A stretch of DNA of 64,000 bases from an uncultured Fulvivirga sp. (GCA_947500555.1 CANMSE010000001.1:248001-312000), one strand, 5' to 3'; shown: positions 29,502-39,225, counted from the first letter of the stretch. Notes: generated by a model from the sequence alone, not told the origin. Program-made: numbers and translations.

Positions 29502-32109
29502 CAGAGATATACCTCCACCAGGATTAGCTGAAAAATTCATTAAATGGTTTATCAAAGATGAGCTAGCTGAGGAGGTATTAGGTGATTTAGATGAAAAATT
29601 TTTCAGCTCATTAAAATCAAAAACAACAATACGAGCTAAGCTCAACTATTGGTATCAAGTCTTGAATTATATCAGACCTTTTGCCATTAAAAACTATCGG
29701 TCAAACTTAATAAACAACAACATGCATTTACACAACTTTAAAATTAGTCTTAGGTCAATAAAGAAGAATAAAGTCTACTCCACAATTAATGTAGTAGGTC
29801 TGACTATTGGTCTGTCAGTTGCCATACTTACTGGTCTGTGGGTAAACGATGAGCTTTCCTTCAATAAGTCATTTGAGAACTATGACAAACTCGCTAAGAT
29901 CATGGTTCAATACTATAGCCCACAAGAGGACATAGGTACAGGTTCGGTGATGCCTCCTGGACTTGGCACTAGTTTAAGAGACAATTTTTCAAACTTATTT
30001 GAAAAAGTAGCCATCGCAAGGTCTAGGCCAGAAGAGATTATATTAAGTAATGGAAGAGATCAATTTACTTCTACTGGACTTTTTATACAGAAGGATGCAC
30101 TAACCATGTTCAACCTGGAACTCATTGAGGGTAGCATCGATGGAACAAAAGATAAAAACTCGATACTCCTATCTGCTCCACTTGCTGAAAAGCTTTTTGG
30201 TGACAATGAAGTAGTGGGGCAACCTGTCAAATATAATGGTAGCAGGGAATTGACCGTTACAGGTATTTATAAAAATCTACCTACTAACTCAAGTTTTACA
30301 GAAATGGAGTTTCTAGCTCCCTTTGAACTATATATTGACGGTTGGTCTGAAGTTACTGTATGGGATAATTATTATACTGAAGTATTTGTACAGCTTGCTG
30401 ATAATGTTTCAGTTGAACAAGCAAACGAACAAATCGAAGAGCTACTTTTACCTCACATTCAAGGTCCGGCCAAGCGACTATTATTCGTTGAACCAATGGC
30501 GAACTGGCACCTGTATTCGGATTTTGAAAATGGGGTTAGGATAACCAGCCAGCGCATGAAGTTTGTCTGGATTTTCAGCGCGATAGGCCTATTTGTTTTA
30601 GTGTTAGCGTGTATTAATTTCATAAATCTTAGTACCGCTCGTTCTGAAAAGCGTGCGAAAGAGATAGGTATTCGCAAAAGTATCGGCTCGCATAAGATTC
30701 AGCTGATTCATCAATTTCTTACTGAGGCACTGCTACTCTCATATATCTCACTTTTTGCCTCAGTAGTGATCATCTACGCGATTATGCCTCTGTTCAATCA
30801 AATAGCCGGGAAAGAGTTGATCTTACCTCATGAAAATCCATTCTTTTGGTTACTTGCCATAGGTATTGCCTCCTTTACGGGGTTATTAGCAGGTAGTTAT
30901 CCGGCCTTTTACCTTTCTTCTATCAGTCCAATTAAATCGCTGAAAGGGACTTACAAGGTCGGCAATGCTGTCCTTCCAAGGCAGCTATTGGTTATATTTC
31001 AATTCTCCATTTCAATAATACTTATCGTGGGTACACTGGTCATCTATAGTCAGATTGATCATGTTAAATCCAGACCGGTAGGTTATAACCAACAAAAATT
31101 ATTGATGCTTACTAAGCGTACCTCTGATATGTACGGTAAGTATGATGTCTTTAAAAGTGAATTTATTAAGTCAGGAGCTGTGACTGCAATGGGAGAAGCC
31201 AGTTATCCTTTAGATAATACGCTTGGTAATAATGGTGGCTTTGGCTGGGACGGTAAAGACCCTGAGTTTGATCCGGTATTTAACACTATACTGGTAAATT
31301 ATGATTATGGAGAATCGATTGGTTGGGAAATTATTGAAGGCCGTGATTTCAGTCGTGATTTCACTGGTGATATACGTAATGCTGTGGTCATAACAGAATC
31401 TGCCAAAGAAATTATGGGTTTTGATGAAGCAGTAGGTGAAGAGATAACCTTCAACAATGACTATTATAGTGAGCCTCGTGTTACTATTGTAGGTGTTGTG
31501 AAAGATATGATTAAGGGCAATCCATTTGAAGACCCGAAGCCTGCCATCATGTTCTTATCAGATCGACATTTGTACTGGATGTTTCTTAGACTCAATGATA
31601 GATTGAGTATTTCTGAATCAGTAACAGAGGTTGAAAAAATAATTGATGAGATAGCTCCGGATGCTCCACTTGATTACAAATTCGTTGATGATGTTTACGA
31701 TGCCAAGTTTAGAAGCGAAGAACGCATAGGCACTCTCGCTACTTTCTTTGCAGTATTGGCTGTTATTATCAGCTGCCTGGGTTTATTCGGCCTAGCTTCT
31801 TACGTAGCAGAGAAACGTACCAAAGAAATCGGTATCAGGAAAATCTTAGGTGCCAATGTACTTCAGCTATGGCAAAAGCTCTCAAATGAGTTTATAATGC
31901 TGGTGATTATATCTACTGCAGTAGCCAGTCCATTAGCATATTATCTTCTTGATAGCTGGCTTGTAGGATTTGAATATAGAATTAACCTTTCGTATAAATT
32001 TTTTATCCTATCCGGATTTCTGGCAATGATAGTGACATTAGTCACGATAAGCTATCGTACCCTTAAAGCAGCATTAAGTAACCCAGTAGATGCAATTAGA
32101 TCGGAATAA
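29494..32109 (+). CDS. Permease B: prefix domain plus FtsX/MacB-like permease
   Basis: The protein has 871 residues. Its prefix (about 6-70) is almost the same as that of permease A (KDELAEEVLGDLDEKF, then AKLNYWYQVLNYIRPFAIKN), whereas the permease body has diverged strongly. This suggests duplication with a conserved or homogenised N-terminus. The core-start methionine is residue 77 (29722). The coupling-helix motifs read RAKEIGIRKSIGS and RTKEIGIRKILGA. The PCD1 end carries the WHLYSDFENG motif that is shared with permeases C to F in similar form. The start lies inside the end of permease A (8-bp overlap). Confidence 0.9.
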   Translation: MNSRDIPPPGLAEKFIKWFIKDELAEEVLGDLDEKFFSSLKSKTTIRAKLNYWYQVLNYIRPFAIKNYRSNLINNNMHLHNFKISLRSIKKNKVYSTINVVGLTIGLSVAILTGLWVNDELSFNKSFENYDKLAKIMVQYYSPQEDIGTGSVMPPGLGTSLRDNFSNLFEKVAIARSRPEEIILSNGRDQFTSTGLFIQKDALTMFNLELIEGSIDGTKDKNSILLSAPLAEKLFGDNEVVGQPVKYNGSRELTVTGIYKNLPTNSSFTEMEFLAPFELYIDGWSEVTVWDNYYTEVFVQLADNVSVEQANEQIEELLLPHIQGPAKRLLFVEPMANWHLYSDFENGVRITSQRMKFVWIFSAIGLFVLVLACINFINLSTARSEKRAKEIGIRKSIGSHKIQLIHQFLTEALLLSYISLFASVVIIYAIMPLFNQIAGKELILPHENPFFWLLAIGIASFTGLLAGSYPAFYLSSISPIKSLKGTYKVGNAVLPRQLLVIFQFSISIILIVGTLVIYSQIDHVKSRPVGYNQQKLLMLTKRTSDMYGKYDVFKSEFIKSGAVTAMGEASYPLDNTLGNNGGFGWDGKDPEFDPVFNTILVNYDYGESIGWEIIEGRDFSRDFTGDIRNAVVITESAKEIMGFDEAVGEEITFNNDYYSEPRVTIVGVVKDMIKGNPFEDPKPAIMFLSDRHLYWMFLRLNDRLSISESVTEVEKIIDEIAPDAPLDYKFVDDVYDAKFRSEERIGTLATFFAVLAVIISCLGLFGLASYVAEKRTKEIGIRKILGANVLQLWQKLSNEFIMLVIISTAVASPLAYYLLDSWLVGFEYRINLSYKFFILSGFLAMIVTLVTISYRTLKAALSNPVDAIRSE

Positions 32110-32159
32110 GGGTTGTGACCAAGGGGAAAACAAAGGATCACAGAACAGCCCAATGGGTT

Positions 32160-32185
32160 ATTAAGAGGTGAAATATTCTCTTAAT
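32160..32185. promoter_or_regulatory. Inverted repeat between permeases B and C
   Basis: ATTAAGAG (32160-32167) and CTCTTAAT (32178-32185) are perfect 8-bp inverted copies around a 10-bp loop. They lie in the only sizeable gap (122 bp) inside the first permease set. It could be an mRNA-processing or attenuation hairpin, or an operator for a separate promoter of permease C. It is AT-rich and has no T-run after it, so a classical terminator is unlikely. Confidence 0.35.
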
Positions 32186-32231
32186 ACAGCTCTTAGCAAC
32201 TCTGTTATTTTTACTCAAAATAAACAAAATA

Positions 32232-34820
32232 ATGCCACCTCCTAAACTAGCACAAAAGCTACTAAGCTGGTTCATTAAAGATGAACTGATAGAAGAGGTA
32301 CTGGGCGATTTAGATGAAAAATTCAATACCACCCTTAAATCAAAAACAACAACTCGAGCCAAGCTCAACTACTGGTATCAAGTTCTTCACTATGTGAGGC
32401 CTTTTGCCATCAAAAACTATAAGTCAAACTCAAAATTCCTTATTATGTACCAAAACTATTTTAAAATTCACTGGCGCAACCTTATTCGCAATAAGGGTTT
32501 TTCATTCATCAACATTGCCGGTCTAGCCATAGGTATGACAGTCGCGCTAATTGTAGGTATCTGGATTCAATATGAAGTCAGTTATAATACTTATCATCCT
32601 GAAAATGATCGGATAGCACAAGTCTATCAAAATCAAACTTTTGAGACAGAAGTCGAAACTTGGCAAGGGCAAGCATTACAACTAGCTCCAGCACTTCGAG
32701 AGGATTATCCAAACCTATTCGAGATTGCCGTCACCTCTTCATATAACAATAGCAATGTATTCAAGGCAGGTGATAAGGTCTTAAAAAAAAGAGGAATATT
32801 CATACAAGATGGCGGGGCTGATATTGTCGGTATCCAAATGCTTGAAGGCTCTATAGATGCACTAAAAAATCCAGCAAGCATCCTTATTTCAGAATCTTTT
32901 GCTGAGGCATTTTTTGAAAATGAATCACCTGTTGGTCAATCAGTTATGCTGTCTAATGAGAAATTCTTAGAAGTAGCTGGTGTCTTTAAAAATATCAAAG
33001 GGAATACAAAATTTGATGAAATCGATTATCTGGGTTCTTGGGGGTTTTATAACCAAATGCGCGATCTAGAAGGTAATGTGTCATGGGGTGCCAGTTGGTT
33101 TAGAACATTTATTAAGCTCAAAGACGGGGTAGATATGCAGTCTGCTTCATTGGCTATTAAAGATGTGAAACTGAGAAGGACAGAAGACGATGACAAAAGA
33201 TTTAAGCCAGAAATCTTCCTCCATCCTATGAGCAGGTGGCATCTCTATGGGGAATTTACAAACGGTGTAAATACAGGTGGTAAAATTGATTCTATTTGGC
33301 TATTCGGTATCACAGGACTGTTTGTATTAATACTCGCTTGTATCAATTTTATGAACTTAAGTACCGCTCGTGCTGACAAAAGAGCAAAAGAAATTGGCAT
33401 CAGAAAGTCACTGGGTTCATTGAAAGGTCAGCTGATCGGCCAATACTATTCAGAAAGTTTATTTATCACTACACTTTCCTATTTTGTTGCTCTTCTACTT
33501 ACCATGTTGGCACTACCTTACTTTGAAAGTATGCTAGGGACTGAACTTTCCATACCTTGGTTAACTCCAGAGTTTTGGTTAGCAAGCGTGGGATTTATTT
33601 TATTCACTTCTTTGCTGGCAGGAAGTTATCCTGCATTGATGCTATCCTCCTTTTCTCCAATCAAATCCTTACGAAGAGAAAGCTCTGCAGGCAGAGGGAT
33701 ACTAAGAAGAGTACTGGTTGTTTTTCAATTTTCAATCTCGATCATATTAATCATCGGCACGATGGTAATTAGTAAACAAATTCAACACGCAAAGAATAGA
33801 CCTCTAGGTTATGATACAGATGGGCTGGTCATGAACTTCATACAAAGCAATGCGGAGATAGAAAATTATCCCACTTTCAAAAATATGGTGCTCGAAAGAA
33901 ATTTAGCATCCGCTATGTCATTGTCTGAGAGTAGTGTTTACAGCACTTGGATAACTAACAGTGGATTTGATTGGGAAGGTAAAACTCCTGGCATGCAAGA
34001 CTCCTTTGTAACCAATGGGGTAGACTTTGACTTCGGAAAAGTAGTCAGTTGGGAAATCATCGCTGGTCGTGATTTTGACCCTAATCTTGCCAGCGATTCA
34101 TTAAGCATAATCATTAATGAATCAGCTATAGATTATCTTGGCTTTGACGATCCTATTGGAAAGACAATTGATGCTTTTGATGGAAAATTGACCATTATTG
34201 GTGTGATAAAGGATATGCTCAATCAGGGGGCATATGACCCAATCAAACAAACCATTTATTATTATGACTTTATAGGTAGATCATCCGTATTAACCATCAA
34301 ACTCAACCCCAAAATCAATACCTCTGATGCATTAGCAGAAATAGAGCAGCTATTTAAATCAGTCAATCCTGAAAGTCCGTTCGAATATTCATTTGCAAGT
34401 GATCGCTTGGCAAATAAATATAGAGACGAGGAGCAAGTAGGTCAATTAGCCACTATATCCAGCATAGTTACTATTCTTATTTCATCATTAGGAATTTTCG
34501 CAATGGCTGCCTTTCTTGCTGAGAAGAAATCAAGAGAAATTAGTATTAGAAAAATACTAGGAGCCAGCGTCAATAAGATATGGGTATTGCTTTCAAAAGA
34601 GTTTGCACTATTAATTTTAGTGGCAGGCTTAATTTCAACACCCATTGCTTATTATGTTATGGAAGATTGGCTCGCAGATTATAACTATAGAACAGACCTC
34701 ACATGGTGGATTTTTGGTTTGTCAATACTTATTGCATTGGTCATCACAATTATCACCATTAGTTATCAAACGATAAAAGCTGCCCTAGTAAATCCTGTAG
34801 ATACGTTGAGGTCTGAATGA
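32232..34820 (+). CDS. Permease C: prefix domain plus FtsX/MacB-like permease
   Basis: The protein has 862 residues. It starts MPPPKLAQKLLSWFIKDEL, so the prefix (about 3-65) has almost no extra N-terminal residues and defines the minimal domain. The core-start methionine is residue 72 (32445: MYQNYFKIHWRNL). Coupling motifs are RAKEIGIRKSLGS and KSREISIRKILGA. It ends VNPVDTLRSE. It lies 122 bp after permease B, beyond an inverted repeat, so it may have its own promoter as well as being read from the PadR1 unit. It is the last gene of the set; the ATPase gene converges on it. Confidence 0.9.
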   Translation: MPPPKLAQKLLSWFIKDELIEEVLGDLDEKFNTTLKSKTTTRAKLNYWYQVLHYVRPFAIKNYKSNSKFLIMYQNYFKIHWRNLIRNKGFSFINIAGLAIGMTVALIVGIWIQYEVSYNTYHPENDRIAQVYQNQTFETEVETWQGQALQLAPALREDYPNLFEIAVTSSYNNSNVFKAGDKVLKKRGIFIQDGGADIVGIQMLEGSIDALKNPASILISESFAEAFFENESPVGQSVMLSNEKFLEVAGVFKNIKGNTKFDEIDYLGSWGFYNQMRDLEGNVSWGASWFRTFIKLKDGVDMQSASLAIKDVKLRRTEDDDKRFKPEIFLHPMSRWHLYGEFTNGVNTGGKIDSIWLFGITGLFVLILACINFMNLSTARADKRAKEIGIRKSLGSLKGQLIGQYYSESLFITTLSYFVALLLTMLALPYFESMLGTELSIPWLTPEFWLASVGFILFTSLLAGSYPALMLSSFSPIKSLRRESSAGRGILRRVLVVFQFSISIILIIGTMVISKQIQHAKNRPLGYDTDGLVMNFIQSNAEIENYPTFKNMVLERNLASAMSLSESSVYSTWITNSGFDWEGKTPGMQDSFVTNGVDFDFGKVVSWEIIAGRDFDPNLASDSLSIIINESAIDYLGFDDPIGKTIDAFDGKLTIIGVIKDMLNQGAYDPIKQTIYYYDFIGRSSVLTIKLNPKINTSDALAEIEQLFKSVNPESPFEYSFASDRLANKYRDEEQVGQLATISSIVTILISSLGIFAMAAFLAEKKSREISIRKILGASVNKIWVLLSKEFALLILVAGLISTPIAYYVMEDWLADYNYRTDLTWWIFGLSILIALVITIITISYQTIKAALVNPVDTLRSE

Positions 34821-34827
34821 TATACCT

Positions 34828-34859
34828 AACGTTACTGATTCTAAAAACTGAGTGACGTT
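34828..34859. terminator. Possible hairpin between convergent genes
   Basis: AACGTTACT (34828-34836) can pair with AGTGACGTT (34851-34859), eight Watson-Crick pairs plus one wobble, around a 14-nt loop. It sits between the convergent ends of permease C and the DUF4143 ATPase gene. It could serve as a transcription end for either strand, but a strong T-run is missing. Confidence 0.35.
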
Positions 34860-34877
34860 TCACACATATAAAACAGA

Positions 34878-36035
34878 CTACCTTACTTCAACCCAAGGTA
34901 ATACATTGAAGTTTGTACGCTTTTGTGGAGTATTGCCTCCATAAATTAAGTATTGCTTAGCTACTTTTCCAGCAGTTATTTTATCAAAATATCTTAACCC
35001 TTTAAACATATCTTCTTTAATCGTTTTACTTGCCTTTATCTCATACGTGATAAGCGAATCGCCTTCCATATACAGCAAGTCAACTTCATTTCCTTTAGAA
35101 TCCCTCCAAAAATAATAATCCCGTAATAACCCAGAATGATAGTTCTGTTTGATCAGTTCACTTACTATCATATTTTCGAATACATTCCCCCACATGGGAT
35201 GCAGAGGTGTGAGGTTTCCTTTTCTGATATTTAATAAATGACAAAGTAAACCAACATCATAAAAATAAAGTTTAGGACTTTTTATTATTCTTTTACCAAA
35301 ATTGGAATAATAAGGCTGAATAGTGAATAAGATATAGCTGGTTTCAAGTATAGATACCCAATTTCGAATAGTGGTATGACTTACTCCTGTATCTCGTGCT
35401 AAATCATTAAAATTAAGTAGTTGACCTGACCGAGCCGCACAAAGCTTTATAAAATTATTGAAGGTGCGGTTATCCTGAACATTAAGCAGCTGACTAACAT
35501 CTCTTTTTACATAAGTATCTATGTAATTAGAATAGTACCTGTCTTGATTCAATCTTCTTTCAAAAATAGCTGGATAAAACCCTTTAGTAAATACTTCAGG
35601 AAGATTATCGGAAAGCCAATTAGCCCTATTCATTTCACTTATCTCGAATGGAAATAATTTAAACATCGCCACGCGACCTGCCAAACTTTGTGTAATCCGC
35701 TCCATCAATTGAAAATTTTGAGAACCTAACAGGATAAACTGTCCCATTAACTCACTTTCATCAACAATAGATTGTAGATAGGAAAATAACTCAGGCACCC
35801 GCTGAACCTCATCAAATATCACTTTATTACTATACTCAGCAAGAAACGCTCTTGGGTCTTTAAGTGCAAAATCCCTGATGTCAGGCGCCTCCAAATTAAC
35901 ATACCTGTAGTCTCGAAACATGGACTTTAATAATGTTGTCTTTCCAGATTGACGAGGTCCTGTTAATGCCACAAGGGGGTATTGACTAAGAGCTTCTATT
36001 ATTTCGCTATAGTTAATTCTATGGATCATTAGCAA
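34878..36035 (-). CDS. AAA+ ATPase with DUF4143 domain
   Basis: A 385-residue protein with an N-terminal AAA_14-type ATPase: Walker A GPRQSGKTT (about 26), Walker B KVIFDEVQ (about 71) and a sensor region FILLGSQNF. A winged helix and the C-terminal DUF4143 region contain the nuclease-like signature DSKGNEVDLL...YEIKAS, resembling PD-(D/E)xK folds. Such ATPases are very common in Bacteroidota and often sit as lone genes. Their role is unclear, with toxin, defence or DNA-processing proposals. It stands alone on the opposite strand between the first two PadR sets, with four tandem 22-bp repeats starting 15 bp before its ATG. Confidence 0.9.
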   Translation of the reverse strand: MLMIHRINYSEIIEALSQYPLVALTGPRQSGKTTLLKSMFRDYRYVNLEAPDIRDFALKDPRAFLAEYSNKVIFDEVQRVPELFSYLQSIVDESELMGQFILLGSQNFQLMERITQSLAGRVAMFKLFPFEISEMNRANWLSDNLPEVFTKGFYPAIFERRLNQDRYYSNYIDTYVKRDVSQLLNVQDNRTFNNFIKLCAARSGQLLNFNDLARDTGVSHTTIRNWVSILETSYILFTIQPYYSNFGKRIIKSPKLYFYDVGLLCHLLNIRKGNLTPLHPMWGNVFENMIVSELIKQNYHSGLLRDYYFWRDSKGNEVDLLYMEGDSLITYEIKASKTIKEDMFKGLRYFDKITAGKVAKQYLIYGGNTPQKRTNFNVLPWVEVR

Positions 36036-36050
36036 CCAAGGTAATAAAAT

Positions 36051-36138
36051 ATATTCATTTTACACACATATTATATTCATTTTACACACATATTATATTC
36101 ATTTTACACACATATTATATTCATTTTACACACATATT
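36051..36138. repeat. Four perfect tandem 22-bp repeats
   Basis: Four identical direct copies of a 22-bp unit start at 36051, 36073, 36095 and 36117, followed by a few bases of a decayed fifth. The unit on the + strand begins ATATTCATTTTACACAC and ends ATATT. The period is close to two helical turns, and 22 is not a multiple of 3. The array begins 15 bp upstream of the ATPase start. It is not a CRISPR because there are no spacers. It could be an iteron-like or regulator-binding array, or a replication-slippage repeat. Confidence 0.9.
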
Positions 36139-36261
36139 ATATTTAATAGATTACAGATGTCAAGGAGATCCTTTGATCCTTCAGATTTATATCGAGGCGT
36201 TAAATTCTTATCCAATCTCATATTTCATCTCGTCAAAATTCCTTACTTCAAGGTATTCATA

Positions 36262-36317
36262 TATTTACTTAACAATTATGAAACTAATATATTAGATTCA
36301 CGTTTGTTAAGTAAATA
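36262..36317. promoter_or_regulatory. Perfect long inverted repeat, candidate PadR2 operator
   Basis: TATTTACTTAACAA (36262-36275) and TTGTTAAGTAAATA (36304-36317) are perfect 14-bp inverted copies with a 28-bp spacer. Arm starts are 42 bp apart, exactly as in the PadR1 element, although the sequence differs. The right arm ends 8 bp before the PadR2 ATG, consistent with autorepression. Confidence 0.65.
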
Positions 36318-36325
36318 GTCAAATT

Positions 36326-36652
36326 ATGAAAGCACCATCATTAGGAGAATTTGAAGAGCTGGTACTGCTCATGGTTGCAGCTCTTCATGACGAGGCCTAT
36401 GGAGTATCTATTTTGGAAAGTCTCAAATCTAAGCTCTCCAAAAAAATAAATATCAGTGCCATCCATGTAGCACTTAAGCGCATGGAGGAAAAAGGATTTG
36501 TTAAATCTCGTTTCGGTGGCATTACTGCAGACCGCGGTGGCCGCAGAAAAAAATTCTATGTTATCACAGCTTTTGGTAAGCAGGCTTTGGATCAGCAATA
36601 CTCTATTCGTACCGATTTATATCAACAGATCCCAAAGATTTCTTTCAATTGA
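36326..36652 (+). CDS. PadR-family transcriptional regulator (PadR2)
   Basis: A 108-residue short PadR protein, clearly a paralogue of PadR1. It starts MKAPSLGEFEELVLLMVAAL. The recognition helix region is NISAIHVALKRMEEKGF, the wing has GGRRKKFYVIT, and the tail DLYQQIPKISF takes the place of the LWxxFP tail. The recognition helix differs from PadR1 (ISAIHVALKR against IGAVHSTLTR), in keeping with the different operator arms. Its TGA overlaps the TTG start of permease D as TTGA, so the two are translationally coupled. Confidence 0.9.
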   Translation: MKAPSLGEFEELVLLMVAALHDEAYGVSILESLKSKLSKKINISAIHVALKRMEEKGFVKSRFGGITADRGGRRKKFYVITAFGKQALDQQYSIRTDLYQQIPKISFN

Positions 36653-39225
36653 AACCTGCACCACCTAATGTAGCTCTTAGATTCCTTCGTTGGTTCTGCC
36701 GCGAAGACTACCTGGAAGAGGTAGAAGGTGATTTGGTGGAAGTTTATGAAAGTCACTATCAAAAATCTCCTGCTAAGGCAAAAAGAAAATTCATCTGGAC
36801 GGTACTAAAATATTTCAGACCAGAATTTATTAAAGCATTTAACATAGGTCAAAACTCAACAACCATGATTCAACACAACACTAAAATCGCGTATCGTAAC
36901 TCGCTCAAATACAAGAATACTTTTTTTATAAATCTGCTTGGCTTAGCAACTGGACTAGCCTGTGCCCTACTCATTTTTCTATGGGTACAGGATGAGCGCT
37001 CCATAGATAAGTTTCATGAAAATGATGATCGACTCTTTCAGATCATGCAGACTTTTGATTTAGGGCATACTAAAGAGACCGTGGACTGGAACCCCATGCC
37101 TTTGAGTGATGCACTAAAGAATCAAATGCCAGGAGTAGAATACGTAACTGCTGCATATCCACCAAGTAACTATGCGTATCCTGGTAAAATCAAATTGGAA
37201 GACCGGAAAGTAAAAGTGAGAGCCAAATATGTAGAAAAAGACTTTTTCAATGCTTTTACATACAGATTACTGGCTGGAGATAAATCTACTCTTCTTTCAG
37301 ACAAATACGCCTGTGCAGTTTCTGAAGATTTAGCAACAGAATTATATGGATCAGTTGACGAGGCACTCGGTAAAGCTTTTAGCTATGAATTAGGCAAGTA
37401 CAGTGGAGAGTTTACTATCTCAGGAGTTTTTGAGAATATGCCTTCCAATGCCAGTATTCAGTTTAACCTCGCTTTTAACTACGATTTATACACCAGTTTC
37501 AATCCAGATATTATGCGTTGGGACTATAATTCTCCGTGCGTCTATGTAACACTCACTGAAGGCACCGACACTGATGCTTTTGAAAATAAGATAACAGGCC
37601 TACTTAAGAAGAATTTCCCTGAAACTGAAGGGAATCTGTTTCTAAGACAGTATTCTAGTCAGTACTTGTATGGCAACGTTGAAGATGGCAAACAGACGGG
37701 AGGCCGAATATCGTATGTTATCCTCTTTTCAATGATTGCGGTATTTCTATTGGTTATCGCTTGTATCAACTTTATGAACCTGGCCACTGCACGTGCCTCC
37801 AGGCGGACAAAGGAAATAGGCGTTAAAAAATCCATAGGCGCTAAACGTAGCGATTTGATCATTCAATATTTATTCGAAGCGGTCATTACCTCGTTTCTCT
37901 CCATGAGTCTGGCCTTATTGATCGTGTATTTAATTATGCCTCAATTCAATTTAATTACGGGTAAGCAATTGGCCTTAGTGCTTTCAGCGGAAATGATCCT
38001 GTCGTTAATTGGTATCGCATTTTTCACGGGGTTATTAGCCGGAAGTTATCCTGCACTTTATCTTTCCGGACTAAGTCCTATTAAGATTTTTAAAGGTGGG
38101 CCGATAAAATCAGTTTCGGCATTCATTATAAGAAAAGGATTAGTGATTTTCCAGTTTACTATTTCGCTCATGCTCATTCTTATGGTTTTTACAGTTGCTC
38201 GGCAGGTTGAATTTATCAAAACTAAAAACCTTGGCTTTGATCGTGATAATGTGATTTTCTTCAATGAATCAATCCCAAATTATACGACCTTCAAAAATCA
38301 CCTGGAAACATTAACTGGGGTGGTCTCTGTGTCGGCCATACGTGGTGATTTAACCAGTGGCGATCGTAATAATACCACGAGTTTAGAGTGGGAAGGGAAG
38401 CAAGAGGGCGATATTGTTGATTTTGATGATGTACTTGTGGATCCTGACTTTTTTAGCGCTGTGAATATTCAAATTCTAGAGGGAAGAGGGTTTAGTGACG
38501 ACATGATTAGTGAAGAAAATAGCTTAATTTTTAATCAAACGGCTATTGAGCAGATGGGACTTGAAGAGCCGATAGGCAAAATCATAGACATGTGGGGTAA
38601 AAATTGGACGATTGTAGGTGTAGTCAAGGACTTCCATTTGGAATCCCTATACAAAGAAGTGCGTCCAGCTTTCTTTAGGGCTGGCACAAACCCGGGCAAT
38701 GCTGTAGTCAAAATAGAAAATGGGAAAACCATTGAGGCGGTTCAAGCCATTGAGGCCTACTATAAAGAACAAAATGATGGCCTCGCTCCTGATTATCAGT
38801 TTTTGGATGATACCTATGACAGACTTTATGCCGCTGAACAGCGCGTATCTACGCTCTCCAAGTACTTTGCCGGTGTAGCCATTATTATCTCTTGTCTCGG
38901 CCTATTTGGCCTAGCCGCTTTTACAGCTGAAATCCGACTAAAGGAAATAGGTATTAGAAAAATCCTAGGCTCTGCTAATTCGCAAATAGTGGTTCTATTA
39001 TCTAAAGACTATACTAAGATGGTGCTAGTGGCGAATTTAATAGGTCTACCTCTCGGATACTACCTGATCCACCAATGGCTCAGTAGCTTTGCCTTTAAGA
39101 TCGATTTGAGCATTTGGTTCTTTGTAGCTGCAGCGGTTTTGACAGTTTTCATTGCATTGCTAACAGTAGGCTTTCAAACACTAAAAGCAGCAAGGGTGCA
39201 TGTTTTAGAGACGTTGAGAGAGTGA
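36649..39225 (+). CDS. Permease D: prefix domain plus FtsX/MacB-like permease
   Basis: The protein has 858 residues and starts at TTG (36649) in a 4-bp TTGA overlap with PadR2. The start is supported because the protein then begins KPAPPNVALRFLRWF, aligned with the prefixes of the other six. The prefix is an intermediate type: WFCREDYLEEVEGDLVEVY. The core-start methionine is residue 73 (36865: MIQHNTKIAYRNSLKYKN). Coupling motifs are RTKEIGVKKSIGA and RLKEIGIRKILGS. The C-terminus HVLETLRE departs from the NPV(D/N/K) ending of the others. A second, diverged permease follows after 157 bp. Confidence 0.9.
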   Translation: MKPAPPNVALRFLRWFCREDYLEEVEGDLVEVYESHYQKSPAKAKRKFIWTVLKYFRPEFIKAFNIGQNSTTMIQHNTKIAYRNSLKYKNTFFINLLGLATGLACALLIFLWVQDERSIDKFHENDDRLFQIMQTFDLGHTKETVDWNPMPLSDALKNQMPGVEYVTAAYPPSNYAYPGKIKLEDRKVKVRAKYVEKDFFNAFTYRLLAGDKSTLLSDKYACAVSEDLATELYGSVDEALGKAFSYELGKYSGEFTISGVFENMPSNASIQFNLAFNYDLYTSFNPDIMRWDYNSPCVYVTLTEGTDTDAFENKITGLLKKNFPETEGNLFLRQYSSQYLYGNVEDGKQTGGRISYVILFSMIAVFLLVIACINFMNLATARASRRTKEIGVKKSIGAKRSDLIIQYLFEAVITSFLSMSLALLIVYLIMPQFNLITGKQLALVLSAEMILSLIGIAFFTGLLAGSYPALYLSGLSPIKIFKGGPIKSVSAFIIRKGLVIFQFTISLMLILMVFTVARQVEFIKTKNLGFDRDNVIFFNESIPNYTTFKNHLETLTGVVSVSAIRGDLTSGDRNNTTSLEWEGKQEGDIVDFDDVLVDPDFFSAVNIQILEGRGFSDDMISEENSLIFNQTAIEQMGLEEPIGKIIDMWGKNWTIVGVVKDFHLESLYKEVRPAFFRAGTNPGNAVVKIENGKTIEAVQAIEAYYKEQNDGLAPDYQFLDDTYDRLYAAEQRVSTLSKYFAGVAIIISCLGLFGLAAFTAEIRLKEIGIRKILGSANSQIVVLLSKDYTKMVLVANLIGLPLGYYLIHQWLSSFAFKIDLSIWFFVAAAVLTVFIALLTVGFQTLKAARVHVLETLRE

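Noticed and set aside
36051..36138. CRISPR-like array
   Set aside because: The 22-bp units are directly adjacent with no spacers and there are no cas genes, so it is a tandem repeat.
34878..36138. DUF4143 ATPase as a transposon or insertion sequence
   Set aside because: No transposase, no terminal inverted repeats flanking the gene and no target duplication are visible; the repeats are on one side only.
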